From JALRBM01 sp964477195 (GTDB taxonomy: Bacteria > Patescibacteriota > Saccharimonadia > Saccharimonadales > Saccharimonadaceae), in contig CAYZCX010000021.1 of the NCBI GenBank assembly GCA_964477195.1, positions 1-14,555 of the forward strand: 14,555 nucleotides of DNA, written 5' to 3'. Made by a program: the position numbers and the translations under genes. Under the pieces are notes generated by a model that was given only the letters and a program-made list of their open reading frames with translations, had not been told where the DNA came from and made no database searches. The first letter of the stretch is position 1. Every line of letters begins with the position of its first letter. Shown here in pieces: positions 13,179 to 14,555 of the stretch.

Positions 13179-13952
13179 TTACGGCATCAGCGACTTTAAA
13201 ATAGCAGAATATACTTTTTTGGCATCTGCTTGGTTTTTCTGAGCATAGTCGGTATATTTTTTCATCGTCACCGAGCTATTAACCTCAAGAACCTTCACCT
13301 CCCCTGTTTCTAATTCGGCAATATCTACAGCGCAGAGGCGGAGGCCTATTGTTTTTTGGACAGATACCGCAAGCCGTAATTGCTCTTCGCTTGGAGAATA
13401 AGCAACAGGAATTGCACCCTTGCTAAGATTGAATACCTTGAGTCCACCAAGCATCACCGGCTGCTTGGCATAGGCAAAAATCACCTCATCATCCAAAACA
13501 ATCAAACGGATCTCGCGCACAATCTCGGCAAGCGGAGATATAGCCCACGCCTCTATATGCCGCTCCTTCATAAAATCGCGTGCTTTCTTGGCGTTGTGAA
13601 ACAAGCAGATATTTTCTCCACCCTGGCCAGTCAAAGGTTTTACGACAACTCCTCTTGCCCAGTCAAGTATTTGCCATTGCTCGAAAGTACCGCTCAAGCG
13701 AACGAGATGATGTGGAATCGCTGGAATACCATATGCTGTGAGCAGCTCGTATGTTGCGACCTTATCATTACCGATACTACTTGCCGCCGAACTATTCAGA
13801 TCAAATACATGCCCGAGAATTCTTGAAGTGCGACCATTCTTCGTCAACTCAAGCAACCATCCATCCGATAAAGTCTGGAGCGCGATATGTTGCTCCTCGC
13901 AAATTGCCTGAATTGTGTCGAGTAGCCAGCGGCCCGAATGATACTCTTGCAT
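13179..13952 (-). CDS. RimK-like ATP-grasp ligase
   Basis: This is a cytosolic ATP-grasp enzyme of the RimK (alpha-glutamate ligase) type, which joins a carboxylate to an amine through an acyl-phosphate. NDKVATYELL.AYGIPAIPH (62-81) matches the start of the ATP-grasp core. VVVKPLTGQGG (102-112) gives the ATP-binding Lys105 and the glycine loop. E147/R149 and D210 lie in the metal and substrate region, and VLEVNSSVTMKKY (221-233) supplies the metal-binding Glu223 and Asn225. At 257 aa it is slightly shorter than RimK (about 300 aa), with a reduced N-terminal domain. The start codon lies six bases after TATAAT, so the message should be leaderless. It is divergent from the glycosylase-like gene. 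The substrate is unknown; candidates are a peptide or protein C-terminus or a small cofactor. Confidence 0.85.
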   Translation of the reverse strand: MQEYHSGRWLLDTIQAICEEQHIALQTLSDGWLLELTKNGRTSRILGHVFDLNSSAASSIGNDKVATYELLTAYGIPAIPHHLVRLSGTFEQWQILDWARGVVVKPLTGQGGENICLFHNAKKARDFMKERHIEAWAISPLAEIVREIRLIVLDDEVIFAYAKQPVMLGGLKVFNLSKGAIPVAYSPSEEQLRLAVSVQKTIGLRLCAVDIAELETGEVKVLEVNSSVTMKKYTDYAQKNQADAKKVYSAILKSLMP

Positions 13953-13958
13953 GAGCTA

Positions 13959-13979
13959 ATTATATAGGTTTGCTATGAT
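13959..13979. promoter_or_regulatory. Back-to-back -10 boxes of two divergent genes
   Basis: The minus-strand TATAAT (13964-13959) ends six bases before the ATP-grasp ATG. The plus-strand TATGAT (13974-13979) ends eight bases before the glycosylase-like ATG. The whole intergenic space is only 35 bases, so each -35 region must lie inside the other gene's transcript and polymerase cannot occupy both at once. Confidence 0.6.
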
Positions 13980-13987
13980 AAAAGGTG

Positions 13988-14467
13988 ATGAAAAAGATTT
14001 TCTTCCTAGGCCAAGCTCCCGCCAAGCCTTCGAGCAAGCATGATATCCCGGGCACGTATCTTCATACGTGGCTTCATTCGATAGGTTTCACTGAGGAACA
14101 AATCACAAATGACTGCCTCTTTTATGCCCTCACGGACACTTTTCCGGGTGCAAGCAAGCACGGCCATTTTGCGCCAACAAAGGAACAAATTGAGCTGCAT
14201 CGCCCTGTACTTCGAAAAGTCCTCGCTTCCGCCCAGCCAGACGTGATCGTTCCTGTCGGTAAAATGGCCATCGCTGAAATCTTCCAAGATACCTCGACAT
14301 CACTTGAAGAAACAGTCGGCAAAACATTTTATGTCAATCCGTTTCAAGCACTCGAACACGAGATTGCGTGCATTCCCCTATCCCATCCATCCGGTCGAAG
14401 CGCCTGGAACCACACCCATAAAGACCACGTCAGACAAGCCCTGCAACTACTTAAAACGATAAAGTAA
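13988..14467 (+). CDS. Uracil-DNA glycosylase superfamily protein, 159 aa
   Basis: The fold is that of the uracil-DNA glycosylase superfamily, which flips and excises damaged bases. FLGQAPAK (6-13) resembles the family 4/5 water-activating motif GEAPG, VPVGKMA (89-95) the central strand, and PLSHPSGRSAWNH (130-142) the HPS motif of the DNA-intercalating loop. At 159 aa it is shorter than family 4 enzymes (about 200 aa), and Gln replaces the usual Glu in GEAP. No Cys cluster for an iron-sulfur centre is visible. It may therefore be a member with altered specificity or a non-catalytic relative. ATG 13988 is chosen; GTG 13985 just before it would add one residue. Transcription probably begins within two bases of the start. 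Confidence 0.8.
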   Translation: MKKIFFLGQAPAKPSSKHDIPGTYLHTWLHSIGFTEEQITNDCLFYALTDTFPGASKHGHFAPTKEQIELHRPVLRKVLASAQPDVIVPVGKMAIAEIFQDTSTSLEETVGKTFYVNPFQALEHEIACIPLSHPSGRSAWNHTHKDHVRQALQLLKTIK

Positions 14468-14487
14468 GTCTCTACCGGTGTTAATGG

Positions 14488-14493
14488 TATAAT
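14488..14493 (+). promoter_or_regulatory. -10 box of tRNA-Arg(TCT)
   Basis: TATAAT lies nine bases before the tRNA 5' end. The -35 region overlaps the stop codon of the glycosylase-like gene and is weak. Confidence 0.55.
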
Positions 14494-14502
14494 GGGCCAT
14501 AT

Positions 14503-14555
14503 GCCCCGGTAGCTCAGTGGATAGAGCAAGAGACTTCTAAGCTTTTGGCCGTTGG
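14503..14555 (+). tRNA. tRNA-Arg(TCT), 3' part cut off by the window edge
   Basis: The 5' half begins GCCCCGG with TA at 8-9, D stem GCTC/GAGC, and an anticodon loop CTTCTAA giving anticodon TCT for AGA. The anticodon stem (AGAGA/GCTTT) is weak, with one A-G mismatch and one G-U pair. The rest lies outside the window. Confidence 0.85.

Noticed and set aside
1..14555. Mobile elements, CRISPR arrays, prophage genes or tRNA attachment-site repeats
   Set aside because: No transposase or integrase frame, no regularly spaced repeats, and no duplicated tRNA 3' end was found by eye near the GC-rich units. The phage-like modules sit only inside the pilin gene.

Overview
The window reads as a stretch of a Patescibacteria (Candidate Phyla Radiation) chromosome, most likely Candidatus Saccharibacteria (TM7). 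The reasons are a MurA carrying an N-terminal XRE-type helix-turn-helix, a cluster of class III prepilins with the short leader and charged post-helix region common in this radiation, tightly packed genes, scattered single tRNAs, and ordinary use of TGA as a stop (three genes end in TGA). The last point argues against the UGA=Gly lineages (Gracilibacteria/Absconditabacteria). The phylum call is inference from gene content; no rRNA or ribosomal protein gene is present to fix it.

Layout. (1) 1-1743, minus strand: a partial tRNA-Lys(CTT), an unrecognised 511-residue membrane protein, and tRNA-Arg(TCG). (2) 1852-2317, minus: a GC-rich orphan gene with its own promoter and a long 3' hairpin. (3) 2406-6950, plus: murB, then two transcription units of type IV pilin-like genes. 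These are an overlapping three-gene operon (3465-6365) and a separate probable major pilin (6468-6950). The third operon gene is a large minor pilin fused to a fibronectin type III domain and three modules resembling phage tail-fibre domains. (4) 7037-9830, minus: a secreted SGNH esterase and glyA. (5) 9901-11433, plus: the HTH-MurA fusion, divergent from glyA, with a 20-bp perfect inverted repeat over its -10 box. (6) 11480-13126: tRNA-His, a GC-rich three-helix membrane protein gene, two orphan small genes and tRNA-Gly. (7) 13179-14555: a RimK-like ATP-grasp gene divergent from a uracil-DNA-glycosylase-superfamily gene, then a partial tRNA-Arg(TCT).

How the parts may work together. MurA and MurB catalyse the first two committed steps of peptidoglycan precursor synthesis. 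The HTH on MurA and the repeat at the murA/glyA promoters suggest an enzyme that regulates its own gene. The pilins and the secreted esterase form an outward-facing set, which in an episymbiont could serve attachment to and remodelling of a host surface. No pilus assembly ATPase, platform protein or prepilin peptidase is encoded here, so those would have to lie elsewhere.

Expression signals are unusually legible. At least three genes (pilin operon, murA, ATP-grasp), and probably murB and the glycosylase, have a -10 box ending only 6-8 bases before the start codon and no usable Shine-Dalgarno, so they should give leaderless mRNAs. Other genes (glyA, the major pilin, the SGNH gene, the 12119-12547 and 12624-12989 genes) have 20-70 base leaders with purine-rich ribosome binding sites. 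Intrinsic terminators follow several units. No CRISPR array, transposase, integrase or rRNA gene is visible.
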